Part shown: in pieces, positions 7,929-17,075 of the stretch | Layout of the letters: every line of letters starts with the position of its first letter | Numbering within the stretch: position 1 is the stretch's first letter | From: Subdoligranulum variabile | GTDB lineage: Bacteria > Bacillota > Clostridia > Oscillospirales > Ruminococcaceae | DNA length: 64,000 nt | NCBI GenBank assembly: GCA_003343905.1 | Contig: QAKI01000063.1 | Span: 62,001-126,000 of the forward strand | Direction: 5' to 3' | Made by a program: the position numbers and the translations under genes | Notes under the pieces: model-generated | The model's database searches: none | What the model was told of the DNA's origin: nothing | Seen by the model: only the letters and a program-made list of their open reading frames with translations

Positions 7929-9542
7929 TTACTCCGCGCCGCCCATCATCAGTTGATCCAAGACGCCGCCGGATACGGCGCCCTCGTTTTTGATCTCCTC
8001 AAGCTCGCGCGCCGCTTCGTCCTCAGTCATGCCCATCGTCTCCACCAGAAAGCGCTTTTTGCTCATTAGGCCGTTGCCGCAGAGCAAAATGCCCTCGTTG
8101 ATGTTGGTCTGCCGGTCCTGCAGGATCGAATCGTCAAACACGACCTTGCTCTCCCACGGCTGCGCGGCCAGCGCGCGGATGCTCTTGCCGCTCCACTGCA
8201 CGTCATACAGCGACGCGACCTGTATGATCGCATTCACGACCTGATCGATCGCCGCCTTGATCTGCAGCTGGTGCCCTTTGATGGTTTTGTAGGTCTTGGA
8301 GTTTTCGCTGATGACCTCCGTCGCCGTTTTGAGCCCCTGCGCCCGGTCGAATGTAAACGTGCCCGCCGAAAAGCCGAGCTGCAGGCACAGGATAGACAGG
8401 AACGCGTTGATCGCCGCCACGTGCTCCTCCACGCGCAGCTCCACCGTATTGTCGCTGATTTTGAGCGCGTCCGGATTGTCCGTCGAAAGCGCTTCGTATA
8501 TCTCGTTGCTGGCGTCAAAATAGCGCCGCATTTCGCCTGTCTCCGGGTCGACCACCGTGCTGATGCACTGTGCGGGCACGATGATGCGCTTTTTCCCGAG
8601 CACAAACTCGCGAATGAAGCTGTCGTAGCAGATGTCCAGCGCCTTGAGCGTGCTCATCGCGTTGGCGTAGATACTCACGCCCAGCGGGCTGTTGTCGTCC
8701 AGATTGTTAGCCTGCGCTGTGCGGTAATACGCGAACAGGCTGCCGGACAGCCCCTCGAGCGCCGTAGCTTCGTTCAGAAACGGGTAGATTTCCCCCAGCG
8801 GATAGCGGAATCCCAGAATGTCCTGCGGCTCCGCGCTCGCCGGATTTGGGCTTTCCTTGATCTCCGTGCGGTACAGCTCGTTTTCGATCCAGTAGGTCAG
8901 GCCGTTCCATTTATGCCACTCGAGCCGGGTATAGTAGTAGCCGCCCTTCGCCTGCCGGCTGATGAACACGCCCTCCGTAACCTTGGCGTTGTCCCATGCC
9001 GTCGGGACGAACTGGTCCGCCATGCAAAAGCCCAGCTTGATTTCCCCGCTGTCCGGGATGACGTTGCCGTCAGTGTCCCGGCGCTCCTCGTACCACACCT
9101 TGATCGCGCCGCCACCGAGCGCGAGCGATTGCTCGATATGCTCCTGCATCTTCGTCCAGAACGCGTTTTTTGCGAGCACGTCATGCACAAAGTCGTCAAG
9201 GGGCTGCGCCTCGCCCTCTCCCTGGCTTACATGCACCTCGCATTGCTCCGACCAGATCAGCCCCGCCAGCTCGGCGCACGCCGCTTTCGCCGTGTCCATG
9301 CGCTCGAGGTCGCGCTCGGCATACCGGTCTTTGATCGTCGGCGCGGGGACGCGGTGCCAGGGCTTGTAAAATCCCCTGTAGATGTATTTCCACGGAAAAA
9401 TGCCGAAGTAGTAAAACTGGTTGAAAGCCGGCACGCCGCCGATCTCAAAAATATCCTTAAACTCGTGCGCAATTTTTGCCGTTGCGCCTGTCTTTTGCAG
9501 CAAGTTTTTCACCGCCTTTTTTATCCTGTCGAACATGAGCAT
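7929..9542 (-). CDS. Phage portal protein, SPP1 gp6 type
   Basis: A 537-residue portal protein, the dodecameric ring through which DNA is packaged. The N-terminal region (PAPTIKDRYAERDLERMD, LIWSEQCEVHVS) and the later helical region with QGLKTATEVISENSKTYKTI are the familiar segments of SPP1-type portals. The start ATG at 9542 overlaps the terminase stop as TGATG; another ATG lies six bases further in. It ends 17 bases before minor capsid protein 2. Length is normal for the family. Confidence 0.92.
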   Translation of the reverse strand: MLMFDRIKKAVKNLLQKTGATAKIAHEFKDIFEIGGVPAFNQFYYFGIFPWKYIYRGFYKPWHRVPAPTIKDRYAERDLERMDTAKAACAELAGLIWSEQCEVHVSQGEGEAQPLDDFVHDVLAKNAFWTKMQEHIEQSLALGGGAIKVWYEERRDTDGNVIPDSGEIKLGFCMADQFVPTAWDNAKVTEGVFISRQAKGGYYYTRLEWHKWNGLTYWIENELYRTEIKESPNPASAEPQDILGFRYPLGEIYPFLNEATALEGLSGSLFAYYRTAQANNLDDNSPLGVSIYANAMSTLKALDICYDSFIREFVLGKKRIIVPAQCISTVVDPETGEMRRYFDASNEIYEALSTDNPDALKISDNTVELRVEEHVAAINAFLSILCLQLGFSAGTFTFDRAQGLKTATEVISENSKTYKTIKGHQLQIKAAIDQVVNAIIQVASLYDVQWSGKSIRALAAQPWESKVVFDDSILQDRQTNINEGILLCGNGLMSKKRFLVETMGMTEDEAARELEEIKNEGAVSGGVLDQLMMGGAE

Positions 9543-10765
9543 CACCACACCGTTATGATCTGCCGCATATACGGCTCTACCGCGTATTCCTGCGCGTCAA
9601 GGCTGTCGATGTTGTACACACCATCGTCGAGCCGCACGTCTTTTGTCAGGTATTTCGGGTCCCAGACCGCGGTTTGAAACGCCTCCAGCGTGTGCCGGCA
9701 CGCATACATGATCTTGTGGCGCCCCGCGGCCTGCAGCCTGCAGAAAAAGCGGATGCGGTCGTTGATCTCGCCTTTCCGGGCGTTGTGGATCGTGATGCCC
9801 ACGCCTTCGCGCGCGCACGCCGTCCGAAGCCCCTGTATGAGCGTCTGCTCCGCGCTGTCGCAGTAAGCGTCCGCAATCGGAAACGCGTAGCTGCGCTTGC
9901 ACTCCCGCACAAACGCCACAAAATCCCGTTCCAGCTCCGCCGGGGAGACGATCTGCTTTTTATAGTACTCCTTGAGCGTCACAACGCCGCGCATGCCGGG
10001 CGTGAAGCCCATACAGCAAAAGGCCGTCGCCGAGCCGTTCCCGCCGAAGTCCACGCCGATGGTCGCAAACAGGACCGGCGGCGTTTCGTAGATCACGAAA
10101 TCCGCAGGATTGTCTGCTACATGGCGGTAAATCGCCCCCTCCGCCGCTTTCCAGAGGCCTAAAATGTAGCGGTCATAGTAGACCGTGCCCGCATACTCGC
10201 GCTTGAGGTTTTCGACGAAAGCGGCATCCAGCGTGGGATTGTCGTCGATCGTATAGCTTTGCCGGTAGATGTCCGCGTCGGAATCCAGAAACTTTTTGAA
10301 CCAGTGCTGCGGGCTTTCCGGGTTGAGCGTGCCGTCGAACTTGCTGTAGGACTTATCCAAACGGCTTTTGAGCATCGTGAAGACGTCCTCGTGCCAGGTC
10401 GCCACCTCGTCGCCGTAGCAGTATTTGATCGACGCGCCGCGGATGCGGTCCACCTGATTGGCCTTGTCTGCGCCGAGACAGTAGCATCGCTCGCCGAACA
10501 GCATCGCCGTGTTGTCGCTGCGGATGCTGCTCACAAGCTCCGTGCCGTACATGTCCTGCAGCGGCTCGATGATGTTGCGCTGTAGCGTGCCCTTAGTGTT
10601 GCCGAGGATAACGACGAGGCCCGGCAGCCCCGCCACCCGGCGGATGCGCATGGGTATGACGTAGTAGTCCAGGTAGGTCTTGCCGGATCGGGTCGCACCT
10701 TCCTTGATGTTCCAACGGTGATTGGCGTTGTCGAGAAACTCCCGCTGCTTTTTGGTGAACGGCAC
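9542..10765 (-). CDS. terL: Phage terminase large subunit
   Basis: A 407-residue packaging motor. The ATPase domain carries an adenine/Walker A region at residues 22-30 (EGATRSGKT) and an acidic Walker B-like region further on; the C-terminal RNase H-like nuclease begins with a conserved VDFGG segment (about residue 250) and a later acidic DAYCDS. The start was placed at the GTG overlapping the TAG of the small subunit (TAGTG), giving the usual MPFTKKQREF opening. The two subunits are therefore translationally coupled. Confidence 0.93.
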   Translation of the reverse strand: MPFTKKQREFLDNANHRWNIKEGATRSGKTYLDYYVIPMRIRRVAGLPGLVVILGNTKGTLQRNIIEPLQDMYGTELVSSIRSDNTAMLFGERCYCLGADKANQVDRIRGASIKYCYGDEVATWHEDVFTMLKSRLDKSYSKFDGTLNPESPQHWFKKFLDSDADIYRQSYTIDDNPTLDAAFVENLKREYAGTVYYDRYILGLWKAAEGAIYRHVADNPADFVIYETPPVLFATIGVDFGGNGSATAFCCMGFTPGMRGVVTLKEYYKKQIVSPAELERDFVAFVRECKRSYAFPIADAYCDSAEQTLIQGLRTACAREGVGITIHNARKGEINDRIRFFCRLQAAGRHKIMYACRHTLEAFQTAVWDPKYLTKDVRLDDGVYNIDSLDAQEYAVEPYMRQIITVW

Positions 10766-11181
10766 TAGATTACGCCCCCGATTTTGCCAAGCAGTTCGTC
10801 CAGCTTCTGCAGCGCCGTGCTGTCCTCGCCGGACCACTTGAAGTTGTGCTCCAGACTGAACTGTGCGCCGCGGGCGCCGTCGCGGTCAAACAGGCGACTC
10901 TCGGCGTACTCTTCGCAGCGGGCCTTCGCGCGCGTAATCGTGTCATTAAATGCTTTTTTCCCCTGGTAGTTCAGCAGGGCTTGCCGAGACGCAAAGCCCA
11001 GCGCCAAGGCCAACCCCGTCACGGTGGGCGGGTGCGCACCGATGATGACCGGATCACCGTACTTGTCAGTTACAGCGTTTCCGGAATCGTCCAGCAGCGG
11101 CTTGCCTTGGCAGTCATCAAAGTAGGCGTCAATGGCGGCCTGCAAGGCATCCACGGTCTTGTATTTCAGCGGCCTGGCCAA
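10765..11181 (-). CDS. terS: Phage terminase small subunit
   Basis: A 138-residue DNA-recognition subunit. The N-terminal helices (ARPLKYKTVDALQAAIDAYF) and the segment PPTVTGLALALGFASRQALL form the helix-turn-helix typical of terminase small subunits, followed by an oligomerisation region. A TTG start at 11181 is preferred because AAGGAGG lies eight bases before it and because family members begin at this point; the open frame continues upstream but with phage-untypical Arg/Ser-rich sequence. The pac or cos site is usually inside or near this gene. Confidence 0.88.
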   Translation of the reverse strand: MARPLKYKTVDALQAAIDAYFDDCQGKPLLDDSGNAVTDKYGDPVIIGAHPPTVTGLALALGFASRQALLNYQGKKAFNDTITRAKARCEEYAESRLFDRDGARGAQFSLEHNFKWSGEDSTALQKLDELLGKIGGVI

Positions 11182-11434
11182 TGACGTTTTCCTCCTTCCC
11201 GTCTCGAATGTAAAGTGAAAAATACCGCCCGGCAGCGCAGAGGACGGAGCACGGTTTGTCCATCGTGCGTGAGACTCTCCCCGCCTGCCGGGCGGGCTTG
11301 CAAAACGCCTGCCCTGCCTCTTGCGGCTGGGGCGGGGCATACAAATGCCGGCATTTCAGCCGGCGGGTGGCTCCCATATACGGGACGGCGCGTGTGCGCT
11401 GGGGCCGTGTCCCTGGGAGGTGCCTATGCAAAGC

Positions 11435-11513
11435 CCAAAACCAAAAGCCGCAAGGTCTCTGCTCCCTGCGGCTTTTGATGGTACCATTATAGCACTTTCA
11501 AATGGGACATTGT
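11435..11513 (-). promoter_or_regulatory. Candidate late promoter with leader hairpin
   Basis: The 316 bases between terminase and the sigma-like regulator hold no gene. On the minus strand a perfect TATAAT (11490 to 11485) lies just past the regulator stop, preceded by TGTCCTACAATGTCCCATT, which contains two near-repeats (TGTCC). About ten bases downstream is a 12-pair hairpin (AAAAGCCGCAGG with CCTTGCGGCTTTT, 11441-11476) followed by a T-rich tract. This could be the start of the late transcript with an attenuator, or simply a terminator of the early operon next to the late promoter. The remaining bases to 11182 show nothing clear. Confidence 0.5.
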
Positions 11514-11956
11514 AGGACATCTTTGGCGGGGACAGCAATGTCCTTACCTTCCAGACAGAGAGATTCGACACAGGCGCGGTGCCGACGGCGTACCTGCTTG
11601 TAGCTATAGTACATCTCCACAGCAATCTGTTCCCACTTTTGGTTCAATAAGTATCTGCGCCGCAGAATCTCATGGTCGCGGGCGTTGGTGACCTGCTCCA
11701 GCGCGGCGACGACCTCGCGCCGGATGTACCCGCACTGATTGATCTGGGCTTGCAGTTCTTGCTGGGCTTGCACGATGCTCTCTACCGCGCGGGCCAAGCT
11801 CTGGCCTTCGCTGGGGCCGCCCGGCATGCCGGTGAGGGAGGGCGTGACCTTGCAGGCCCGGCTGTGCAGCTGCTCCAGTTCCTCGGCAAGTTCCCGTTCC
11901 CGGCGCAGGCTGTCCTGGTAGCGGCGCAGCCAGCGGACTTTTTCTTCATAGGTCAT
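11498..11956 (-). CDS. DUF1492/ArpU-like late transcription regulator
   Basis: A 152-residue protein with a long N-terminal coiled coil (residues about 5-90) and a C-terminal sigma-70 region-4-like helix-turn-helix (DHEILRRRYLLNQKWEQIA, then SYKQVRRRHRACVESL). Proteins of this kind, placed just before the terminase genes, control late transcription in Firmicute phages. It is followed at once by a candidate late promoter, which fits this role. Binding to that site is an inference. Confidence 0.75.
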   Translation of the reverse strand: MTYEEKVRWLRRYQDSLRRERELAEELEQLHSRACKVTPSLTGMPGGPSEGQSLARAVESIVQAQQELQAQINQCGYIRREVVAALEQVTNARDHEILRRRYLLNQKWEQIAVEMYYSYKQVRRRHRACVESLCLEGKDIAVPAKDVLQCPI

Positions 11957-11960
11957 ATAT

Positions 11961-12203
11961 TCAAGAGCCCCCGTATTTTTTTCTGCGGCAGGTATGCCCG
12001 CGATAGGTCGTCCAGAATCCTTGGTTTGTTCGCCTGTCCTCGGTGGCCCACAACCAGATCGTTTTCAGCGGATTTCGATAAATCTTTCCCATTGTGATCC
12101 GCTCGTTAATCCTGGCCTGGTAGAAATCCACAGCCGCAATTCCGAACTCTTTTTTCAGTGTCTCGATAGTTAATGGCGATGGAATCTTCAAATATTCTTT
12201 CAT
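11961..12203 (-). CDS. Small phage protein of unknown function
   Basis: An 80-residue basic protein (MKEYLKIPSPLTIETLKKEF). The first half may form a short winged-helix-like fold (LTIETLKKEFGIAAVDFYQAR), the second is rich in Arg, Trp and Thr. It starts in a four-base ATGA overlap with the Cys-rich gene upstream and ends just before the sigma-like regulator. I do not recognise a family. Confidence 0.55.
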   Translation of the reverse strand: MKEYLKIPSPLTIETLKKEFGIAAVDFYQARINERITMGKIYRNPLKTIWLWATEDRRTNQGFWTTYRGHTCRRKKYGGS

Positions 12204-12424
12204 GATGTAGTCCCCCTTTTCCCAGCCGCAGCCACGACCCGGCTGATCTTGCGCAGTACTGCGCAGCCGTCCCGGCGGCAGTTGTGCTCAAAGCCGCATC
12301 CAAGGCAGACTTCCGGCCGATTTTCAACTGCCAGTCGGTGAAGCTGTATCACCAGGCCCGGCGGCGGGCTGTCGTAGGGCACGCAACAGGCGTTGCGGTT
12401 GTCATATCTCAAGTTCTTGGGCAT
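12200..12424 (-). CDS. Small Cys-rich phage protein
   Basis: A 74-residue protein whose start (MPKNLRYDNRN) follows GGGAGAG. Four Cys residues in CLGCGFEHNCRRDGC (residues about 44-58) suggest a small zinc or iron-sulfur site, with another CC pair nearby. The frame is open upstream into the repeat region, but that part has no start with a ribosome site. It is the first gene after the candidate phage origin. Function unknown. Confidence 0.6.
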   Translation of the reverse strand: MPKNLRYDNRNACCVPYDSPPPGLVIQLHRLAVENRPEVCLGCGFEHNCRRDGCAVLRKISRVVAAAGKRGTTS

Positions 12425-12669
12425 AGTCTTTTTCTCTCCCTTCTGGGTTCTGTGGTGGGTTGTGGTGGGTTTGGGGTGTTTTGAAAATCTCTCTATAGCT
12501 TTTATTTTTTTCTTTTTTCTCGTGTAGTACTTTTCCCGCAAAACCCACCACACTCACCACAAGAACATATAAAAAGCATAAAAAGCCGCATAACAACAGG
12601 GTTTAGGGCTGTGGTGGGTTTGACGATGAACTCGCCACAACCCACCACAAACCCACCACGCAAAGCCTG
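12425..12669. repeat. Candidate phage replication origin: decanucleotide repeats and AT-rich tract
   Basis: This 245-base gap holds no gene. The decamer TGTGGTGGGT occurs on the plus strand at 12451, 12461 (tandem) and 12610 and as its complement ACCCACCACA at 12543 and 12640, with a one-mismatch copy at 12651 and degenerate copies next to several of them. Between the left and middle groups lies an AT-rich tract (12481-12540). Iteron groups flanking an AT-rich stretch beside a primase-helicase gene are what a phage origin looks like. The direct evidence is the repeats; the origin role is an inference. Confidence 0.65.
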
Positions 12670-15114
12670 TCAGGAACGGGGCATCGTATCCATGCGCTGC
12701 TGTTCATACAGCGGCGCGCTGTTTCGGGGGCGGCTGCCGCCCTGCAGGGCATAGACCATGAGCCGGTTTCCCTCGTCGGTCAGGCGTAGATCACAGTATT
12801 CAAACGAGGTGCGCGTTTTGACCCGCTTGAGGACCTTTGCCACCTCACGGCCAAACTTCGTCCCCGTCAGCGGATATCTCTCACCGTTTTCCTCACACCA
12901 GCGGCGGTAGACCTGGTACAGGATGCCCGCCTGGATGGTGTAGCCGGTCGCTGCCTCGGTACAATCCTCCAAAAACTGCTTGAGCCGGTCCTGCTCGCCG
13001 CGGTAATCGGCGGTGGCACTGTCCACAGCCTTGCAGTGGGGCAGGCCCCGGCGCTTGCCGCCGGAACTGGCCTGCATCCACTGGCGCAGGCCGTCCAGCG
13101 CCCAGTTGAGGATTCCCGGCAGTTCGGCGCGCAGCTTATCGGGCAGCTGAAGATCCTGCCGCTCCTCGGGGATCTTCTGCGTGAAGGGCACCAGCCGGAT
13201 GCGCCGCCAGATGCCCGTGTCGGTGCCGCGGATGCGCGGCTTATGGTTGGTGGCCATGATGAGCTTGAACTCCGGCCGGAACTCGAACTCGCGGCCGTAC
13301 AGGTAGCGGGCCGTCACCACGTCGCCGCCGGTCAGCTGCTTGACGATGGCCTCGTCCAGCCAGACGTCGGCCGGGCACTCGCTGATCGTCACCAGCCGCG
13401 CGCCCTTCAGGCGGGCAATGTCGGCCCGCGGGGCATCGGACTGGCGGCGGGCGGTGATGGTCTCGCTCTGGGCGTTCATGGCGTAGGTGCCGAACAGGTC
13501 GGCCAGCACGTCCAGAAAGGTGCTCTTGCCGTTGGAACCGTCTCCATACAAAAAGAAGATGCACTGTTCCCGCGTCGAGCCGGTGAGCATGTAGCCCACC
13601 ATGCACTGCAAGTAATTTTGCAGCGCCGTATCGCCGCCGGTCACGTCGTCGAGAAAGCGCAGCCAGGTGGGCGCAGTGGCGTTGGGGTCATAGCTGGCCC
13701 CCGCCAGCCGGGTGATGAGCCGGGCGCGGTCATGGGCGCACAGCTTGCCGCTGCGCAGTTTGAGCACACCGTTTTGCAGGTTGACCACCCCGCGGGCTTT
13801 GTCGAAGTCGTTGTCGGTGGCCGGGATGCCGGTCAGGTGCTGGGCCTCTTTGAGCAGGTTGTCCTTGGCATGGCTGCCTCGGCTCTTGCTGATGAACTTG
13901 CGCAGGGCGGCCGCCTGCTGGGGGTCATGGACCCCGAACAGGCTCTTTTCCATGCCGTCCAGCATGGCGTCGCACATCTGCTTGACGGCGGCGGTTTCAT
14001 CGCGCCGCCAGACCTGCCCGGTCCACAGCATCCAGCACCCCTGGGTGTAGTTGTATCGAACTTTCTCTCCGTACAGATCCCGGAAACGCCGGGCGTTTCC
14101 GGTGTCGTCCAGGCTGTAGGTCTTGCGGCCGGGCGCAGGCGCGACGGGCACGGGGGCAGGCTCCGGCTTTTGGGCCGGGGTGATGCCCATGCTGCGCAGC
14201 AGGTCGGCCACCTCGGCCTTGGCTTCCTCGGCAGGCACCTGCGGCGGCGCGGGCGTCGGGTCGTAGACCTCCTGACAGTCGGCAATGGCCCGGGCCAGCG
14301 TGATGTTGCCATAGGTATCGGCGCCGCGGCGTTCGTCCCACTTTTTGCGGTACAGGCCGCTGGCGCGGAAGGCCGCGTCCATGCGCTGGCGATCAGCCCC
14401 CAGCCAGAAGGCCAGCAGGTTGCACAGGGCCAGGTCCGCCTCGCTGTGGCTGGCAGCGTAGGGCTGCCAGTTGCCCGCCAGCAGGGCGGCCAGCTTGTCG
14501 CCGCCTTTGGCCTGCCTGGCTGTCTCCAAAATTTCCGCGTCGCCCGGCGCCCCGGCCGGCCGGGGCTGCACAGGGCGGGCCTGTGCAGCTGTGGGCGCGG
14601 CGGGCTTGGGCTTGTCCAGGTACTTGTGGTAGATCTCGGCGGCTTCGGCCGTGCGTTCGGCCAGGGGCAGCGGCGGGTCGTGCCAGCTGCGGCCGGTCAT
14701 GGTGAAATAACGGCCGCCGTCGTACATCTCCAGCCCCATGCCGGGGGCCAGAGCGCGGCGGCAGTACGGCCCCGCTTTGGTCCCGTGCCACAGGATATGC
14801 AGCCCGGTGCCGCTGGGGCTGATCTCGGTGTAGCTCTGCATAGCGTCCACGATGGCCAGCGCGATCTCGTCCACCGCGCCGGTGTCGGGGTTAATGCAGT
14901 GGTCGATGTCGATGCCCGCGATGCCGTCCCCCAGCACAATGCCGACGCCGCGGCAGCCCAGCGGGGTGACCGCTGCGGCCGCCGTGGCATAGTCGGCCCA
15001 TGTGTCCGGGGCGGTGCTGTCGGCAGCTTTGCCGGTTTTGGGGTCAATGGGCAGCTTGTCGGCTGTGCAGCATACCCACCGCGGGAGATTTTTCAATTCT
15101 TCGGGTATGCGCAT
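12670..15114 (-). CDS. D5/P4-type primase-helicase
   Basis: An 814-residue replication protein. The N-terminal third resembles the archaeo-eukaryotic-type or prim-pol primase of phage/plasmid proteins (VGIVLGDGIAGIDIDHC with the acidic DIDHC motif near residue 68, and SPSGTGLHILWHG). The middle is a D5_N region and the C-terminal part an SF3 helicase with Walker A GDGSNGKST near residue 525 and the ATNHKPRIRGTD segment. It should both prime and unwind phage DNA. It follows the DUF669 gene by nine bases and ends at the repeat-rich candidate origin. Confidence 0.9.
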   Translation of the reverse strand: MRIPEELKNLPRWVCCTADKLPIDPKTGKAADSTAPDTWADYATAAAAVTPLGCRGVGIVLGDGIAGIDIDHCINPDTGAVDEIALAIVDAMQSYTEISPSGTGLHILWHGTKAGPYCRRALAPGMGLEMYDGGRYFTMTGRSWHDPPLPLAERTAEAAEIYHKYLDKPKPAAPTAAQARPVQPRPAGAPGDAEILETARQAKGGDKLAALLAGNWQPYAASHSEADLALCNLLAFWLGADRQRMDAAFRASGLYRKKWDERRGADTYGNITLARAIADCQEVYDPTPAPPQVPAEEAKAEVADLLRSMGITPAQKPEPAPVPVAPAPGRKTYSLDDTGNARRFRDLYGEKVRYNYTQGCWMLWTGQVWRRDETAAVKQMCDAMLDGMEKSLFGVHDPQQAAALRKFISKSRGSHAKDNLLKEAQHLTGIPATDNDFDKARGVVNLQNGVLKLRSGKLCAHDRARLITRLAGASYDPNATAPTWLRFLDDVTGGDTALQNYLQCMVGYMLTGSTREQCIFFLYGDGSNGKSTFLDVLADLFGTYAMNAQSETITARRQSDAPRADIARLKGARLVTISECPADVWLDEAIVKQLTGGDVVTARYLYGREFEFRPEFKLIMATNHKPRIRGTDTGIWRRIRLVPFTQKIPEERQDLQLPDKLRAELPGILNWALDGLRQWMQASSGGKRRGLPHCKAVDSATADYRGEQDRLKQFLEDCTEAATGYTIQAGILYQVYRRWCEENGERYPLTGTKFGREVAKVLKRVKTRTSFEYCDLRLTDEGNRLMVYALQGGSRPRNSAPLYEQQRMDTMPRS

Positions 15115-15123
15115 AGGTCCTCC

Positions 15124-15630
15124 TTAAAACGGCATGTCCTCGTTATCGTCGCTCACCGGCTCGTAATCGGGGGCTGCGGCCGATTCCTTGGGCTTGAGGT
15201 AGTCGGCCACGTTGCCGGTGCCCAGCAAGCGGTCGAAATATACCCGCTGGTACTGGGGATTCTGCTTATCCTCCGCCAGCGTCAGCTGGCCGATCTTGCC
15301 GGAAAAATCCGCCAGATGTTCGGGCAGCATGGCCAGGTGGGGCAGCTCGACGCCCACGCCCTTGGCAAACGCCTTGTAGTACGGGAAGCCCTGGGGCGTG
15401 AAATTGTAGGAAAGGTAGATAAACCGTCCCTTGTACTCGCCGTCGGTGACCACCCAGCTGGTGGAGAAGCGGGGGTAGCCGTGCTTCTCGTCCGGCGGGT
15501 AGAGCCGCGCTTCGTTGAGGATGGCCGTGTACCGGCCGTTGGGCAGGCGGCCGCCGGTCTCGGCGGTGTCGGCGTTCTGGTAGTCGTTTTCGAGTGCGTT
15601 CAGGTAATCGTAATTGTTGATGGTTTCCAT
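15124..15630 (-). CDS. DUF669 phage protein (probable ssDNA-binding partner)
   Basis: A 168-residue protein with the DUF669 pattern (GRYTAILNEARL, GRFIYLSYNFTPQG, GQLTLAEDKQNPQYQRVYFD). Members occur next to Sak4-like ATPases and helicases in phages and are believed to bind single-stranded DNA. The acidic C-terminal tail (SDDNEDMPF) is like that of SSB proteins, which use such tails to contact partners. The start at 15630 has AAAGGAGG upstream; the stop of the helicase gene lies inside the ribosome site, so the two are closely linked. Confidence 0.8.
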   Translation of the reverse strand: METINNYDYLNALENDYQNADTAETGGRLPNGRYTAILNEARLYPPDEKHGYPRFSTSWVVTDGEYKGRFIYLSYNFTPQGFPYYKAFAKGVGVELPHLAMLPEHLADFSGKIGQLTLAEDKQNPQYQRVYFDRLLGTGNVADYLKPKESAAAPDYEPVSDDNEDMPF

Positions 15631-15632
15631 AG

Positions 15633-17075
15633 TCAGGCGTCCTCCTTTTGGATGGGCAAAATGTTGGCGGATAATTTGCGGTAAACGGTCTTGCGGGCGG
15701 ACCACTGACTGTTGCAGGTGGGCACCCAATGGTCCACAAAGTCATAGACGATGGCATCGCGCTTGCCGGGCGCCGGGCGCATGACGCGGCCCACGGCCTG
15801 CTGGATGGCGGTGGCGTCCCGCACCGGCTGTGCCAATAACAGGCGGTCGGCGCGGGGGATGTCCAGCCCCTCCTTGGCCAGCTGGTAGGTGGCCAGCAGG
15901 CACTGCACGGGGCTGTCGGGATCGCGCAGTTCCCGCAGGGTCTCGGCGCGGACGGCGGCGCGGGTGCTGCCGTTGATGCTGCGAACATAGATGCTGTCCT
16001 GCCGCAGGCGCTGGTCGGCGGCCATGGCCTGCTCCAGCCGGGCCAGCATGTCCAGGCTGCTGCCCAGCACGATGCAGGTGTGCCCGGTCAGCAGGGCAGG
16101 CACCAGCCGGTCCAGGATCATGGCGGTGCGGGCATGGTCGGCGGCCATGTGGCGGCGCAGCCGGTTGGGGTCGATGTGGTCATACTCCCGGGCACCGGGG
16201 CTGTAGCGGAAATCCGTCAGCACCGGCTGGATGGTGGGCAGCACGGTGCCGCCCGCGTCCACCAGTTCCTGCTGGCTGACCGCCGCCAGCGTGTCGCCCA
16301 GGATCATGTGGATGGTATCAGCCAGACCGTCCGCCCGCTGCGGGGTGGCGGTCAGGCCGTAGCGGTAGTAGGCGGGCAGACAGCCCAGCACGGCGTTGTA
16401 CATCTCGGCGTTGGCGGGGTTGACGACTACATGCTGGCACTCGTCCACGATGACGGCGCCGAAACGCCCGGCTAGGTCGTCTAACTCCATGTGGTAGAGC
16501 GTCTGCACCGTTGCTACCGTCAGATGGGTGCCGATGCGCCGGGTGCCGCCCGCCAGCATGCCCAGCTGGTCGCCGGACAGCCCCAGCCGTGCGGCGGCCC
16601 GGTCGTACACCTGGCGGATCAGGTCGATGGTATGGGCGATCCACAGCACCGGCTGGCCGATGGCCCGCGCAATGTACAGCCCCGTTTCGGTCTTGCCCGC
16701 GCCGCAGGGCATCACGATGACCCCCTGCGGCACCTTGCTGTCCAGTACAGCCTGCGCCGTGCGCTGCTGGTAGCCCCGCAGCGTGATACTGCCCTCCGGC
16801 CATGCGGGGGCATCGCAGAGCGTCATGCGGTCGCGGCGGGTGGTGCCTTTGGGGCGCTGACGCCAGATGTCCATCGCCATGCCGCGCGGTAAAATCAGTT
16901 CGTTATTGTCCACCTGATAGAGCAGCAACTCTTTGGGAATTTCCCAAGTAGGCAGGCCCATGGCCGCCGCCCGCTGGTAGGCGGGGTTGGGGATGGTCAG
17001 CCGGTCCATCAGACTGCGGCGCAGGGAAGCCGGGCAGTCGGTCAGGTGCAGGCGTCCGTCCAGTGTCACGATCAC
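15633..17075 (-). CDS. Phage SF2 DEAD/DEAH helicase
   Basis: A 480-residue superfamily 2 helicase. An N-terminal region precedes motif Q/I (Walker A PCGAGKTETG near residue 125), motif II DECQH near 211, motif III LTATP, and motif VI QAVGRVMRP in the second RecA domain. It probably unwinds branched DNA during phage replication or recombination. The GTG start at 17075 overlaps the preceding TGA (GTGA) and has GGGAGGTGAG upstream; a longer frame exists but lacks helicase-like sequence. Confidence 0.9.
   Translation of the reverse strand: MIVTLDGRLHLTDCPASLRRSLMDRLTIPNPAYQRAAAMGLPTWEIPKELLLYQVDNNELILPRGMAMDIWRQRPKGTTRRDRMTLCDAPAWPEGSITLRGYQQRTAQAVLDSKVPQGVIVMPCGAGKTETGLYIARAIGQPVLWIAHTIDLIRQVYDRAAARLGLSGDQLGMLAGGTRRIGTHLTVATVQTLYHMELDDLAGRFGAVIVDECQHVVVNPANAEMYNAVLGCLPAYYRYGLTATPQRADGLADTIHMILGDTLAAVSQQELVDAGGTVLPTIQPVLTDFRYSPGAREYDHIDPNRLRRHMAADHARTAMILDRLVPALLTGHTCIVLGSSLDMLARLEQAMAADQRLRQDSIYVRSINGSTRAAVRAETLRELRDPDSPVQCLLATYQLAKEGLDIPRADRLLLAQPVRDATAIQQAVGRVMRPAPGKRDAIVYDFVDHWVPTCNSQWSARKTVYRKLSANILPIQKEDA

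Noticed and set aside
13036..15684. An 882-codon open frame on the plus strand
   Set aside because: It is antisense to the primase-helicase and DUF669 genes, has repetitive Gly/Val/Ala-rich sequence of a GC-rich shadow and no ribosome site.
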